DNA of 64,000 nucleotides from Salmonella enterica subsp. arizonae (GTDB lineage: Bacteria; Pseudomonadota; Gammaproteobacteria; Enterobacterales; Enterobacteriaceae): assembly GCF_008692845.1 (NCBI RefSeq), contig NZ_VXJW01000004.1:1-64000 (forward strand), read 5' to 3'. The position numbers and the translations under genes were made by a program. Positions 43,410-51,370 of this stretch are shown piece after piece; the first letter of the stretch is position 1; each line of letters begins with the position of its first letter. Below the pieces are notes generated by a model. It saw only the letters and a program-made list of their open reading frames with translations, did not search any database and was not told the origin of the DNA.

Positions 43410-44438
43410 TTACGTGTCGAGCCTGAAACCTACTGCGGCCATCGCTAACGTGGTGTCGAGCATCCGGTTAGCAAAGCCCCATTCATTATCGCACCAGACC
43501 AGCGTCTTGATCAGGTGAGCGCCACTGACCCGGGTTTGCGTGCCATCAACAATGGCGCTGTGCGGGTCGTGGTTAAAATCTATCGAGACCAACGGTGACT
43601 CCGTATAGTCAACTATACCATGAAATGCACCCTGTGCTGCTTTTTGCAGCAACTGGTTGACTTCACTGGCTTTTATTGGTTTTTTCACCGTCACGCTTAA
43701 ATCGATTGCCGTCACATTAATGGTTGGAACGCGTACGGCAATCGCCTCGAAACGATCGTTAAACTGCGGGAATATACGCGTAATGCCTGCCGCCAGTTTC
43801 GTATCCACCGGGATAATCGACTGGCTGGCCGCGCGTGTACGCCGCAGATCGGGGTGATACGCGTCAATCACCTGTTGATCGTTCATCGCGGAGTGGATCG
43901 TCGTTACGGTACCGGACTCAATGCCGTAAGCATCATCTAACAATTTAATGACGGGAATTATGCAATTCGTGGTACAGGACGCGTTTGAGACAATACGATG
44001 TTCCGCACGCAATTGATTCTGGTTCACGCCAAAGACGACGGTGGCATCAAGATCGTTGCTGCCCGGATGAGAAAAAAGCACTTTCTTCGCGCCAGCGGCA
44101 ATATGCGCTTCGCCATGCTCCCGGTTGCCATATACGCCCGTACAATCCAACACGACATCCACGCCCAGTTCGCGCCACGGCAGATCCGCCAGCGTTTGTT
44201 CATGCAGAATACGAATGACATCGTCGCCGACGAAGAGCTGCTCGCGCTCGTGGCGAACCTCCCATGCAAAACGCCCGTGGCTGGTATCGTATTTCAACAA
44301 ATGCGCCATGCCTGCGGCATCCGCCAGCTCGTTGATGGCCACCACGGTAATTTCCGCCCGACGTCCGGATTCATACAAAGCACGAACCACGTTACGCCCG
44401 ATGCGACCAAAGCCATTAATCGCTACGCGTACGGTCAT
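43410..44438 (-). CDS. epd: erythrose-4-phosphate dehydrogenase
   Basis: The 342-residue GAPDH-family enzyme makes 4-phosphoerythronate for pyridoxal phosphate synthesis. Rossmann start [15 protein letters not shown], catalytic Cys in [11 protein letters not shown] (about 155), and the His in [14 protein letters not shown], which replaces the GAPDH-type sequence and is typical of Epd. It is first in the epd-pgk-fbaA operon; a Cra operator and a CRP-like site lie upstream. Confidence 0.96.
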   Translation of the reverse strand: MTVRVAINGFGRIGRNVVRALYESGRRAEITVVAINELADAAGMAHLLKYDTSHGRFAWEVRHEREQLFVGDDVIRILHEQTLADLPWRELGVDVVLDCTGVYGNREHGEAHIAAGAKKVLFSHPGSNDLDATVVFGVNQNQLRAEHRIVSNASCTTNCIIPVIKLLDDAYGIESGTVTTIHSAMNDQQVIDAYHPDLRRTRAASQSIIPVDTKLAAGITRIFPQFNDRFEAIAVRVPTINVTAIDLSVTVKKPIKASEVNQLLQKAAQGAFHGIVDYTESPLVSIDFNHDPHSAIVDGTQTRVSGAHLIKTLVWCDNEWGFANRMLDTTLAMAAVGFRLDT

Positions 44439-44560
44439 AGGTCTCCTGCAAGGCTATCCCGATTCAGATGAGGCTGACAGAGTAATGCAGCGCATCGTCG
44501 AGTAAAACCTCACCTGTCGCAAACTGCGACTGATTGGTTAATTGTCGAACATTTAATTAA

Positions 44561-44574
44561 CTGAAACGCTTCAG
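44561..44574. promoter_or_regulatory. Cra (FruR) operator
   Basis: CTGAAACGCTTCAG is an almost perfect inverted repeat of the Cra type (TGAAWCS-centred). Cra control of epd-pgk is known in E. coli. Confidence 0.75.
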
Positions 44575-44634
44575 CTAGAATAAGCGAAACGGAGAATAAA
44601 AGGAATATTTGTCCAGTCGAAGAAGACAGTTATC

Positions 44635-44650
44635 TGACCTGTATCACATT
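44635..44650. promoter_or_regulatory. CRP-like site
   Basis: TGACCTGTATCACATT reads on the other strand as TGTGA-TACAGG-TCA with its second half imperfect. It could serve epd or the divergent operon. Confidence 0.5.
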
Positions 44651-44812
44651 TCATGATCGTTTGCGGCGCAATTTATTCCATATTCAAGAATCTCCGGTAC
44701 GCCCGATTAAATCTTTTCAGCGCCGCGTCACAAATACTGATTTATATCAGAAAGCGCTGACGCCAGCGTCTATATTATCAGCGCCACGTCCGAGTCTCGG
44801 AGTCCTGTAACG

Positions 44813-45238
44813 ATGACTGTATCTCACCACAACGCCTCTACAGCGCGCTTTTACGCGCTTCGTCTGCTTCCCGGCCAGGAAGTGTTTTCCCAATTACACG
44901 CTTTTGTGCAACAGCACCAATTACACGCCGCCTGGATAGCAGGGTGCACCGGTAGTCTGACCGACGTTGCGCTGCGTTATGCCGGGCAAGAGGCGACCAC
45001 ATCGCTCACCGGCACGTTTGAAGTTATCTCGCTAAACGGCACGCTTGAATTGACCGGCGAGCATCTGCATCTCGCGGTATCAGATCCCTACGGCGCCATG
45101 CTCGGCGGCCATATGATGCCGGGATGTACCGTGCGTACCACGCTGGAACTGATTATCGGCGAGCTGCCAGCGCTGACGTTCAGCCGTCAACCGTGCGCCA
45201 TTTCCGGTTATGACGAACTGCATATTTCTTCCCGTTAA
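44813..45238 (+). CDS. PPC (DUF296) domain protein
   Basis: The 141-residue single-domain protein reads RFYALRLLPGQEVFSQLHAF, AAWIAGCTGSLTDVALRY and HLHLAVSDPYGAMLGGHM, the three hallmark blocks of the PPC/DUF296 fold, a trimeric domain known from plant AT-hook proteins. Conserved His residues in LHLAV and GGHMM suggest a metal or ligand site. No AT-hook is present in the sequence, so a DNA-binding role is not supported by it. It is first in an operon with an ECF transporter, 25 bases upstream, so it may process or sense the imported compound. Confidence 0.85.
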   Translation: MTVSHHNASTARFYALRLLPGQEVFSQLHAFVQQHQLHAAWIAGCTGSLTDVALRYAGQEATTSLTGTFEVISLNGTLELTGEHLHLAVSDPYGAMLGGHMMPGCTVRTTLELIIGELPALTFSRQPCAISGYDELHISSR

Positions 45239-45263
45239 TTGACGACTCTTTAAGAGGTGCTTT

Positions 45264-45842
45264 ATGGCGCGTCGCCCGTTTTCCAGCCAGTCTCTGGTTC
45301 TGATTGTCATCGCAATTGCCATCAATATGATTGGCGGACAGCTTATTAGCATGTTGAAGCTGCCTATTTTTCTCGACTCGATCGGTACCTTAATTAGCGC
45401 GGTACTGTTAGGGCCGGTAATCGGCATGTTGACGGGGCTTCTGACCAACTTGCTGTGGGGGCTGCTTACCGACCCTATCGCTGCCGCGTTTGCCCCGGTA
45501 GCGATGGTTATCGGCCTGGTCGCCGGGTGGCTGGCGCGCGCAGGCTGGTTTCGTACCCTGCCCAAAGTGATCGTCAGCGGGGTCGTCATTACGTTAGCGG
45601 TGACGCTGGTCGCCGTACCGCTTCGTACCGCGCTTTTTGGCGGCGTTACCGGCAGCGGAGCTGATTTGTTCGTCGCCTGGATGCATTCAATGGGCCAAAA
45701 CCTGGTGGAGTCTGTCGCGATTACCGTCATAGGCGCTAATCTGGTCGATAAAATTCTGACGGCGATCATCGTTTGGGTACTGCTGCGTCAGCTACCGTTA
45801 CGTACGACACGGCATTTTCCTGCGATGTCAGCCGTACGCTAA
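45264..45842 (+). CDS. ECF transporter S component (substrate-binding membrane subunit)
   Basis: The 192-residue, very hydrophobic protein has about five to six membrane helices. It shows the small-residue-rich pattern LLGPVIGMLTGLLTNLLWGLL, typical of ECF S components, and the N-terminal helix with Ala spacing (VIAIAINMIGG). S components carry specificity; the ligand cannot be told from the sequence. AAGAGGTG stands six bases before the ATG. The next gene starts one base after the stop codon, consistent with an obligate complex. Confidence 0.82.
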   Translation: MARRPFSSQSLVLIVIAIAINMIGGQLISMLKLPIFLDSIGTLISAVLLGPVIGMLTGLLTNLLWGLLTDPIAAAFAPVAMVIGLVAGWLARAGWFRTLPKVIVSGVVITLAVTLVAVPLRTALFGGVTGSGADLFVAWMHSMGQNLVESVAITVIGANLVDKILTAIIVWVLLRQLPLRTTRHFPAMSAVR

Positions 45843-46550
45843 ATGCATCCGTTTACCTCGTTAACCTTATGGGCACTGGCGGCCTGCACCACGCTGCTAC
45901 TCCCTGCGCAGACCGTGCTCCCGGTTTATAGCGCGGCGACTTTCCTCTGTCTGCTGGCGCTGAAATCAACGCGGCGGCGGGCGAAGTGTGTCGCCTGGCT
46001 GATGCTGTCTTTAGGGGTTGGGCTATGGCTGGTACATGGCGGTTGGCTAACGGAATGGATAAGCGGGCAGCCTCGCGATCCGCAGCGCTGGATATATGCC
46101 GTTACGCTATGGCTACGCCTGCTGGCGATCGTGTCAACGTCGCAGCTATGGATGCAATATGTGCCGGTTCAGCGGTTTATTCGCGCCCTGTTCGCTTCAC
46201 GTCTGCCACCCGGCATCGCTTACCTGTTCGCTGGCCCTCTGCTGGTCGTCGAACAGCTCAAACGGCAACTGGCGATTGTCCACGAAGCGCAGCGTGCGCG
46301 CGGCGTGCCGCTGGATGAAGGCTGGTATCAGCGGCTACGGGCGATGCCTGCGCTGATCGTACCGCTTACGCAAAATGCGCTTAACGATCTGGCGATACGC
46401 GGCGCGGCGTTGGATATGCGAGGATTTCGGCTGCATCGTACCCGAACCACGCTGTGGGCGCCGAAAGATAGCGTGTTACAACGGGTTGCGCGGTATGGCA
46501 TGGTACTGCTGATGCTGGCGGAAGCGGGAGTGTGGATATGGTTACGTTAG
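45843..46550 (+). CDS. ECF transporter transmembrane subunit EcfT (CbiQ family)
   Basis: The 235-residue membrane protein has an N-terminal helix bundle and a C-terminal coupling region. Two coupling motifs are visible: EAQRARGVPLDEG (Ala-Arg-Gly, about 156-160) and AIRGAALDMRGF (about 195). These bind the two ATPases in ECF transporters. It follows the S component directly, with the ATG one base after the TAA. Confidence 0.83.
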   Translation: MHPFTSLTLWALAACTTLLLPAQTVLPVYSAATFLCLLALKSTRRRAKCVAWLMLSLGVGLWLVHGGWLTEWISGQPRDPQRWIYAVTLWLRLLAIVSTSQLWMQYVPVQRFIRALFASRLPPGIAYLFAGPLLVVEQLKRQLAIVHEAQRARGVPLDEGWYQRLRAMPALIVPLTQNALNDLAIRGAALDMRGFRLHRTRTTLWAPKDSVLQRVARYGMVLLMLAEAGVWIWLR

Positions 46551-47215
46551 AGCAGTTTCGTTATCTTCCGTCCGATGCGACACGCCCGCCGGCATGTTTT
46601 GATCTCCACTATTCAACGCCCGGAATGGTGGCGATAGTCGGCGATAACGGCAGCGGAAAAAGTACGCTGGCGCAACTGATGGCAGGCTGGTATCCGGATT
46701 ATCTTCCCGGCGATATTGACGGCACAGGCTTACTGCTTGGCGTCCCTATCGGGCAGCTCCCGCTGGTAGAACAGTCGCCCGCCATCCAGTTAGTGCAGCA
46801 ATCGCCTTATTTACAGCTATCCGGCTGTACCTTTAGCGTAGAGGAAGAGGTGGCGTTTGGCCCGGAGAATCTCGGCCTCCAGGAAGCGGAAATTCTACGG
46901 CGCATTGACGAGGCGCTAACCCTGACAAACTGCCAGTCGTTACGCCATCGCCATCCCGGCACGCTCTCCGGCGGCGAAACGCAGCGGGTAGTGATTGCCA
47001 GCGCGCTTGCCATGCAGCCCAGACTATTAGTTCTTGATGAAGCTTTCAGTCGGCTGACCTCAGCGGCCACCGGGACGCTGCTGGAACGGCTACAACAGTG
47101 GGCGCAGGAACGTCATTCTCTCATTGTGCTTTTTGAACGTAATCATTTTCCTTTTCTGACGCGATGCCAGCGGGTATGGCAATTGCGCGACGGAGCGCTA
47201 ACCCCATTATGTTGA
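46538..47215 (+). CDS. ECF transporter ATPase, first subunit
   Basis: The 225-residue ABC ATPase starts at ATG 46538 with GGAG seven bases upstream and overlaps the EcfT gene by 13 bases. Walker A GDNGSGKST (35-43), Q-loop VQQSP, a normal signature LSGGE (143-147), and Walker B LLVLDE (163-168) are present. The switch histidine is not where expected: after strand LIVLF come Glu200 and Arg201, with the nearest His at 203. This may weaken hydrolysis at its own Walker site while its signature completes the partner's site. Confidence 0.85.
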   Translation: MVTLEQFRYLPSDATRPPACFDLHYSTPGMVAIVGDNGSGKSTLAQLMAGWYPDYLPGDIDGTGLLLGVPIGQLPLVEQSPAIQLVQQSPYLQLSGCTFSVEEEVAFGPENLGLQEAEILRRIDEALTLTNCQSLRHRHPGTLSGGETQRVVIASALAMQPRLLVLDEAFSRLTSAATGTLLERLQQWAQERHSLIVLFERNHFPFLTRCQRVWQLRDGALTPLC

Positions 47216-47898
47216 CGTTAAATCAGGTCGCTTATCGCTGGCCGGATGCTGCAGCCGACTGTCTGCACGCCATCTCGCTTGAGCTTCAGGACGGCGAATG
47301 GCTGGCGTTGACCGGCGATAACGGCGCGGGAAAATCAACGCTGTTACGGATTATGGCCGGCCTGCTTTCCCCCACTTCCGGCTCGGTAACGCTTAATGGA
47401 GAGCCGATTGCGCAGCTTAAAAATCGTCAACGCGCCGCCGCTATCGGCGTACTCTTTCAGGAAGCGGAAAACCAGATTTTCCACAGCAATGTCGCGCAAG
47501 AGGTGGCTTTTGGGCTGAAACTACAGCGCTTATCGGCAGAGGAAATTTCACGGCGCACCCAAGCCGCGCTGCGGTTATGCCAGATAACGGACGTCGCCGA
47601 GGCACACCCGCTTGATCTGCACGCCGCGCAGCGCCGGATGGTGGCGGTCGCCAGTCTGGAGGCGATGGCGCCGCCTGTGTTATTGCTGGATGAACCCAGC
47701 CGGGATTTTGACGCCCACTGGCTCAGCGTATTTGAACACTGGCTGGCGACATGCCGGGCGCGGGGAACCAGCGTCGCGGCGATTAGCCATGACGCTGCGT
47801 TTACCCGGCGTCATTTTTCACGGGTGGTCAGGCTCCATAACGGCACGCTTTCCCCGCTTAACGTTGTTAAGAGTGAGCCAACCGGTATTCGCCGTTAG
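47209..47898 (+). CDS. ECF transporter ATPase, second subunit
   Basis: The 229-residue ABC ATPase overlaps the preceding gene by seven bases. Walker A GDNGAGKST (36-44), Q-loop FQEAENQIF, Walker B LLLDE (158-162) and switch His194 in AISHD are normal. The signature is degenerate: LDLHAAQRR stands where LSGGQ-QR is expected. With the first ATPase having a good signature but no switch His, the pair should form one canonical and one dead ATP site. The 3' end overlaps the convergent yggC by 32 bases. Confidence 0.85.
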   Translation: MLTLNQVAYRWPDAAADCLHAISLELQDGEWLALTGDNGAGKSTLLRIMAGLLSPTSGSVTLNGEPIAQLKNRQRAAAIGVLFQEAENQIFHSNVAQEVAFGLKLQRLSAEEISRRTQAALRLCQITDVAEAHPLDLHAAQRRMVAVASLEAMAPPVLLLDEPSRDFDAHWLSVFEHWLATCRARGTSVAAISHDAAFTRRHFSRVVRLHNGTLSPLNVVKSEPTGIRR

Positions 47899-48583
47899 CC
47901 GTCATCTCCAGCATCAGATCGGCAGATCGGCTATTTTCCAGCACCCGACGCACATTAGGGCCATCGGTATGCTCATAAAACGCATCGGCTTCAGCCTGCG
48001 ACAAACCGCCCGCCAGCTTACGGCCTACCAGCCGGGCGCGCAATACTTCCGCCGGGGCGCGAATAAACAGCGAGTAATCACAATATTCCGCCAGTACGCG
48101 CCATCTTTCGTCATGCCGCAATAACCAGTTACCTTCAATGATCACGATCGGCGCCGTGACCACAACGGCGTGTTCCACCGGGTCGTGCCGCTGCCGGTCA
48201 TACTGCGGCCAGGTCGCCTCGCCAGCCCGCACCTGACGCAGGTTTTCCGCCAGCTTATCAACGTTAAAGGTCTCCGGCGCGCCTTTACAGTCACGGAGAT
48301 TATGCGCCTCCAGCCAACTATTATAATAATGAAAACCATCCATTGGGAGCGTTTGAATTTCCGGCAACTCATCATCCAGGCGAGAGAGGTATTCCCAGAA
48401 GGTGGTCAGCGTGGACTTGCCTGTTCCAGGCGGCGCGCTAAGAAAAACGATGGTACGGCGCTCAAATTTAGCGGCATGTATTTTAGCCAGGTGTTGCAGT
48501 AAGGGCTTGTGAACCTGCTCTATTTCATCATCATGATAATGTGCTTCAACGTGCAGCCCATTAACCGTTAATGCGATTTTCAC
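47867..48583 (-). CDS. yggC: P-loop kinase-like protein YggC
   Basis: The 238-residue protein is of the uridine kinase/phosphoribulokinase-like family, with Walker A SAPPGTGKSTL (about 50) and IIEGNWLL (about 147) as the Walker-B-side motif. The substrate is unknown. It is the last gene of the cmtB-yggC operon; its start overlaps the yggD stop. Given its companions, a sugar or sugar-alcohol derivative is a reasonable guess. The family includes pantothenate kinase relatives too. Confidence 0.9.
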   Translation of the reverse strand: MKIALTVNGLHVEAHYHDDEIEQVHKPLLQHLAKIHAAKFERRTIVFLSAPPGTGKSTLTTFWEYLSRLDDELPEIQTLPMDGFHYYNSWLEAHNLRDCKGAPETFNVDKLAENLRQVRAGEATWPQYDRQRHDPVEHAVVVTAPIVIIEGNWLLRHDERWRVLAEYCDYSLFIRAPAEVLRARLVGRKLAGGLSQAEADAFYEHTDGPNVRRVLENSRSADLMLEMTANGEYRLAHS

Positions 48584-49089
48584 GGCGTTAATTCCTTTAA
48601 AATTGTCGTTACCGCCAGCGCCATCGCCGTTTTGACCATACCGGTAAAACGCACCTCAGACCACGCGGCGAAGTCGGCAAACTTCATCGACTCCAGCGCG
48701 CCATATAAGGGCGCATTACGGGTAATACAGTTAACGTTACTGATAAAGTCCCAGGTAATGTCGTCGGCAAAACCGGGAATCGCGTCTTGTTCATGCAGGT
48801 ACTGATAAAACTGAGAAAAATGGGTGATGTCAGCGTAGAGCCATTTATCCATTTTCCCCAGCGCATAAATCAGACGCAACGCAACGTCGATATCATCAAG
48901 CGGCCCGCTTTGGGCGAGTAACGGCTTCACTGCATATTCCACAATTTCTTCATCATTATCGACAAACAGCGACGGCAGAAAGCGCTTAATGCCCTGGAGC
49001 AAAATGTTATGTGCCGTCGTCATAAACGAAAGTAAATTATTTTGAGCGTCCAGTTGCTCAAGCACATCGTCTTCTGTCAGCGTCGTCAT
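48580..49089 (-). CDS. yggD: MtlR-like regulator YggD
   Basis: The 169-residue, helical, acidic protein is related to MtlR, the repressor of the mannitol operon, which lacks a classical DNA-binding motif. None is visible here either. Its presence in an operon with a mannitol-type PTS suggests it tunes this operon. It begins 15 bases after the yggF stop. Confidence 0.9.
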   Translation of the reverse strand: MTTLTEDDVLEQLDAQNNLLSFMTTAHNILLQGIKRFLPSLFVDNDEEIVEYAVKPLLAQSGPLDDIDVALRLIYALGKMDKWLYADITHFSQFYQYLHEQDAIPGFADDITWDFISNVNCITRNAPLYGALESMKFADFAAWSEVRFTGMVKTAMALAVTTILKELTP

Positions 49090-49104
49090 TCGTTTCTCGA
49101 TAGG

Positions 49105-50076
49105 TCACCATGAATGCAGAGAGTCTATTATATTACACGTTCGATCTGCGCTGCCGATCAGTAAAGTTTGCGTGCGCACGCCGTTCGCAACCCGTTGGAT
49201 CCCGTTAACCAGATCGCCGCCCGTAACGCCCGTCGCGCTAAAGAGAATGTCATTACCGGCAGCCAGTTCGTCAAGGGAGTAGACGCGGTTAACCGCAACG
49301 CCCATTTCTTCGCAGCGTTGACGCTCCTGTTGCGCCACCAGGCGGTTGTCAGCGTTGTCCCCTTTCGCTTCACAAAAGTCGAGCAGCTCCGCCTGCATAT
49401 CACCGCCCAGCGCTTTTACCGCACAGGCGGAAATTACGCCTTCAGGCGCGCCGCCAATGGTATACATCAGATCATAAGGGTTATCCTGCAAACAGGTCAG
49501 GACGCTGGCCGCCACATCACCATCAGAGAGGGCGAAAACCTTAACCCCAAGTTGTGTCGCCTGTGTAATGGCCGGCTGCAGCCGCGGTTTATCTAACGTG
49601 ACCATACGCAGCTCCTCCAGCGGCTTATTTAGCGCCCTGGCGACATTTCGCAGATTATCGGTTAACGATAACGCCAGGTTAATCACGCCTTTCGCCTGCC
49701 GACTTACGACCAGCTTTTTCATATACATATCGGGCGCATGTAACAAGCTACCCCGGGGCGCAAACGCCATGACGGCCAGCGCATTGCTTTGTCCCATAGC
49801 GACCATTCGGGTGCCTTCTATAGGATCGACGGCGATATCCACCTCCGGCCCCTCGCCGTTACCAACCTCTTCGCCAATCCATAACATGGGCGCATGATCG
49901 ATTTCTCCCTCGCCGATGACGATCCGCCCACGGATGGCGATATCATTCAACGCCTGACGCATCGCGGTAACAGCCAGCCCATCAATTCTGTTCTTATCGC
50001 CGCAGCCGGTTTGCGGCCAGGCAGCCAGCGCTGCCTGCTCCGTAATGCGAAATAGCGGCCATGCCAGAGACATCAT
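49105..50076 (-). CDS. yggF: class II fructose-1,6-bisphosphatase, GlpX-like YggF
   Basis: The 322-323-residue protein shows metal sites GEGEIDHAPMLWIGE (about 55-69) and VDPIEGTRMVAMG (about 83-95), plus the GGAPEGVISA loop near 190, all typical of GlpX-type phosphatases. YggF of E. coli has this activity in vitro. Two ATG codons (50076 and 50073) are adjacent; the first overlaps the yggP stop as ATGA, so translation is coupled. Confidence 0.93.
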   Translation of the reverse strand: MMSLAWPLFRITEQAALAAWPQTGCGDKNRIDGLAVTAMRQALNDIAIRGRIVIGEGEIDHAPMLWIGEEVGNGEGPEVDIAVDPIEGTRMVAMGQSNALAVMAFAPRGSLLHAPDMYMKKLVVSRQAKGVINLALSLTDNLRNVARALNKPLEELRMVTLDKPRLQPAITQATQLGVKVFALSDGDVAASVLTCLQDNPYDLMYTIGGAPEGVISACAVKALGGDMQAELLDFCEAKGDNADNRLVAQQERQRCEEMGVAVNRVYSLDELAAGNDILFSATGVTGGDLVNGIQRVANGVRTQTLLIGSADRTCNIIDSLHSW

Positions 50077-51347
50077 GCCGCCTCCCCGATATCCACGCCA
50101 AATTGCGCCAGCAGGTATCTTTCCGCTTTTTCGTTCCAGATGCCGTGCGTCTCTTCAACCAGACGCGCCAGCTCCCTGAACAACGGATCCGTTTTTCCTT
50201 TTTCGGCGAAATCAGTAATCGCCGTCAGCGGCATGGTGACGCCGTTATAGATAAGCTTTTTACCGCCAGGAATATCCGGCAAGTTGAGTACGGTGTCCGG
50301 CACGGCATCCAGTCCGCCAATATGCGTCACCATGAATGAAGGCTGAAGCTGTCCTGTTGCGCTTAACGCAATAGCCTCTTTCATATCACCCGTGGAACCG
50401 CCTGATGTCCCTACGACATGGGTGCTGTTGTAATGCACATTGTAAAAATTAAACGGTACCTTGAACTGGCTATCTGTCGGCCCGGCAAAGAAATTCAGGC
50501 AACCGTCTTCTGCGAGAAGATCGTCAGCCATTTCAACAACGGACGGAACGGCGGCATAAACAAAGACATCATCAAATCCTGCGCCATCGGTTAATGCCCG
50601 AAGTTGCGCAGCAGGATCAGCCATGCCCGCGGTATTCACATAGATAAGCTCAATGCCCTTCTCGGCGGCCTGTTTGACCGGCAGCAGTTTTTTCGCCTGC
50701 GTCAGGCGGGCTTCATCGATATCTACCACCACAACTCGCGACGGCTGGATCCCGCCGTTAATGGCATAATCAATCGCGCCAATGCCCATCGGTCCGGCAC
50801 AGGCCAGGAGCGCGATATTACCGCCGGGTTTGACTCCCATCCGATGTTCATAAACATAAGGCGTTGTATGATAATTCGCATTATAGGCGCCAATAATGCA
50901 GCACATGGGTTCCGCCAGCGATGCTGCGGCAAAATAAGAACCGTGATACGGTAAAACACAGCCCAGATTAATCGCTACTTCCGGGATTATCATGTACGTG
51001 GCGTTACCGCCAAAATATTCGTAGCTGTAGCCAGCAGAATAACCGCTCGGCAGGCCCATCGCCGGTTGTAAAACAAAACGCTGTCCTTTTTTATATTTAT
51101 CAGTCAGGTTTTTTCCTACTTCGACGATAATTCCGGCACATTCATGACCCGTAATGACAGGATGATTTTCCAGGTCATCTGGCACTCGCTTATGTTCACT
51201 GCCTAATAAAGCGGCTTTCCAGGTAGAGAGACATACGCTGTCGGAAATTACGCTTACGAGCAGTTCATTCTCAGTAATATCGGGTAATTCAAACTCACGG
51301 ATACGGACATCCCGCTTGCCATATATAGCAGCTACTTTCGTTTTCAT
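50073..51347 (-). CDS. yggP: zinc-type alcohol dehydrogenase-like protein YggP
   Basis: The 424-residue medium-chain dehydrogenase shows a catalytic-zinc region SVCLSTWKAALLGSEHKR and GHECAGIIVEVG (about 75-87). A nucleotide-binding segment lies around ALLACAGPMGIGAIDYAI, in which the usual GxGxxG is GPMGIG. Probable sugar-alcohol-phosphate dehydrogenase partner of the PTS genes, by context. Substrate not known. Confidence 0.9.
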   Translation of the reverse strand: MKTKVAAIYGKRDVRIREFELPDITENELLVSVISDSVCLSTWKAALLGSEHKRVPDDLENHPVITGHECAGIIVEVGKNLTDKYKKGQRFVLQPAMGLPSGYSAGYSYEYFGGNATYMIIPEVAINLGCVLPYHGSYFAAASLAEPMCCIIGAYNANYHTTPYVYEHRMGVKPGGNIALLACAGPMGIGAIDYAINGGIQPSRVVVVDIDEARLTQAKKLLPVKQAAEKGIELIYVNTAGMADPAAQLRALTDGAGFDDVFVYAAVPSVVEMADDLLAEDGCLNFFAGPTDSQFKVPFNFYNVHYNSTHVVGTSGGSTGDMKEAIALSATGQLQPSFMVTHIGGLDAVPDTVLNLPDIPGGKKLIYNGVTMPLTAITDFAEKGKTDPLFRELARLVEETHGIWNEKAERYLLAQFGVDIGEAA

Positions 51348-51370
51348 ATTTACTCCAGAAACCTGAAATA

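Larger units (their letters stand above)
44439..44812. promoter_or_regulatory. divergent control region between epd and the ECF operon
   Basis: A 374-base gene-free stretch. It contains a strong Cra palindrome and a CRP-like site (listed separately). Near the plus-strand operon it has the AT-rich TTTATATCAG and CTATATTATCAG, which may hold its -10 hexamer, but I cannot place a -35 with confidence. A short palindrome CCGAGTCTCGG (44789-44799) lies just before the first start codon. Confidence 0.55.

Noticed and set aside
44813..45238. Reading the PPC protein as an AT-hook transcription factor
   Set aside because: There is no basic R-G-R-P hook; only the PPC domain is present.
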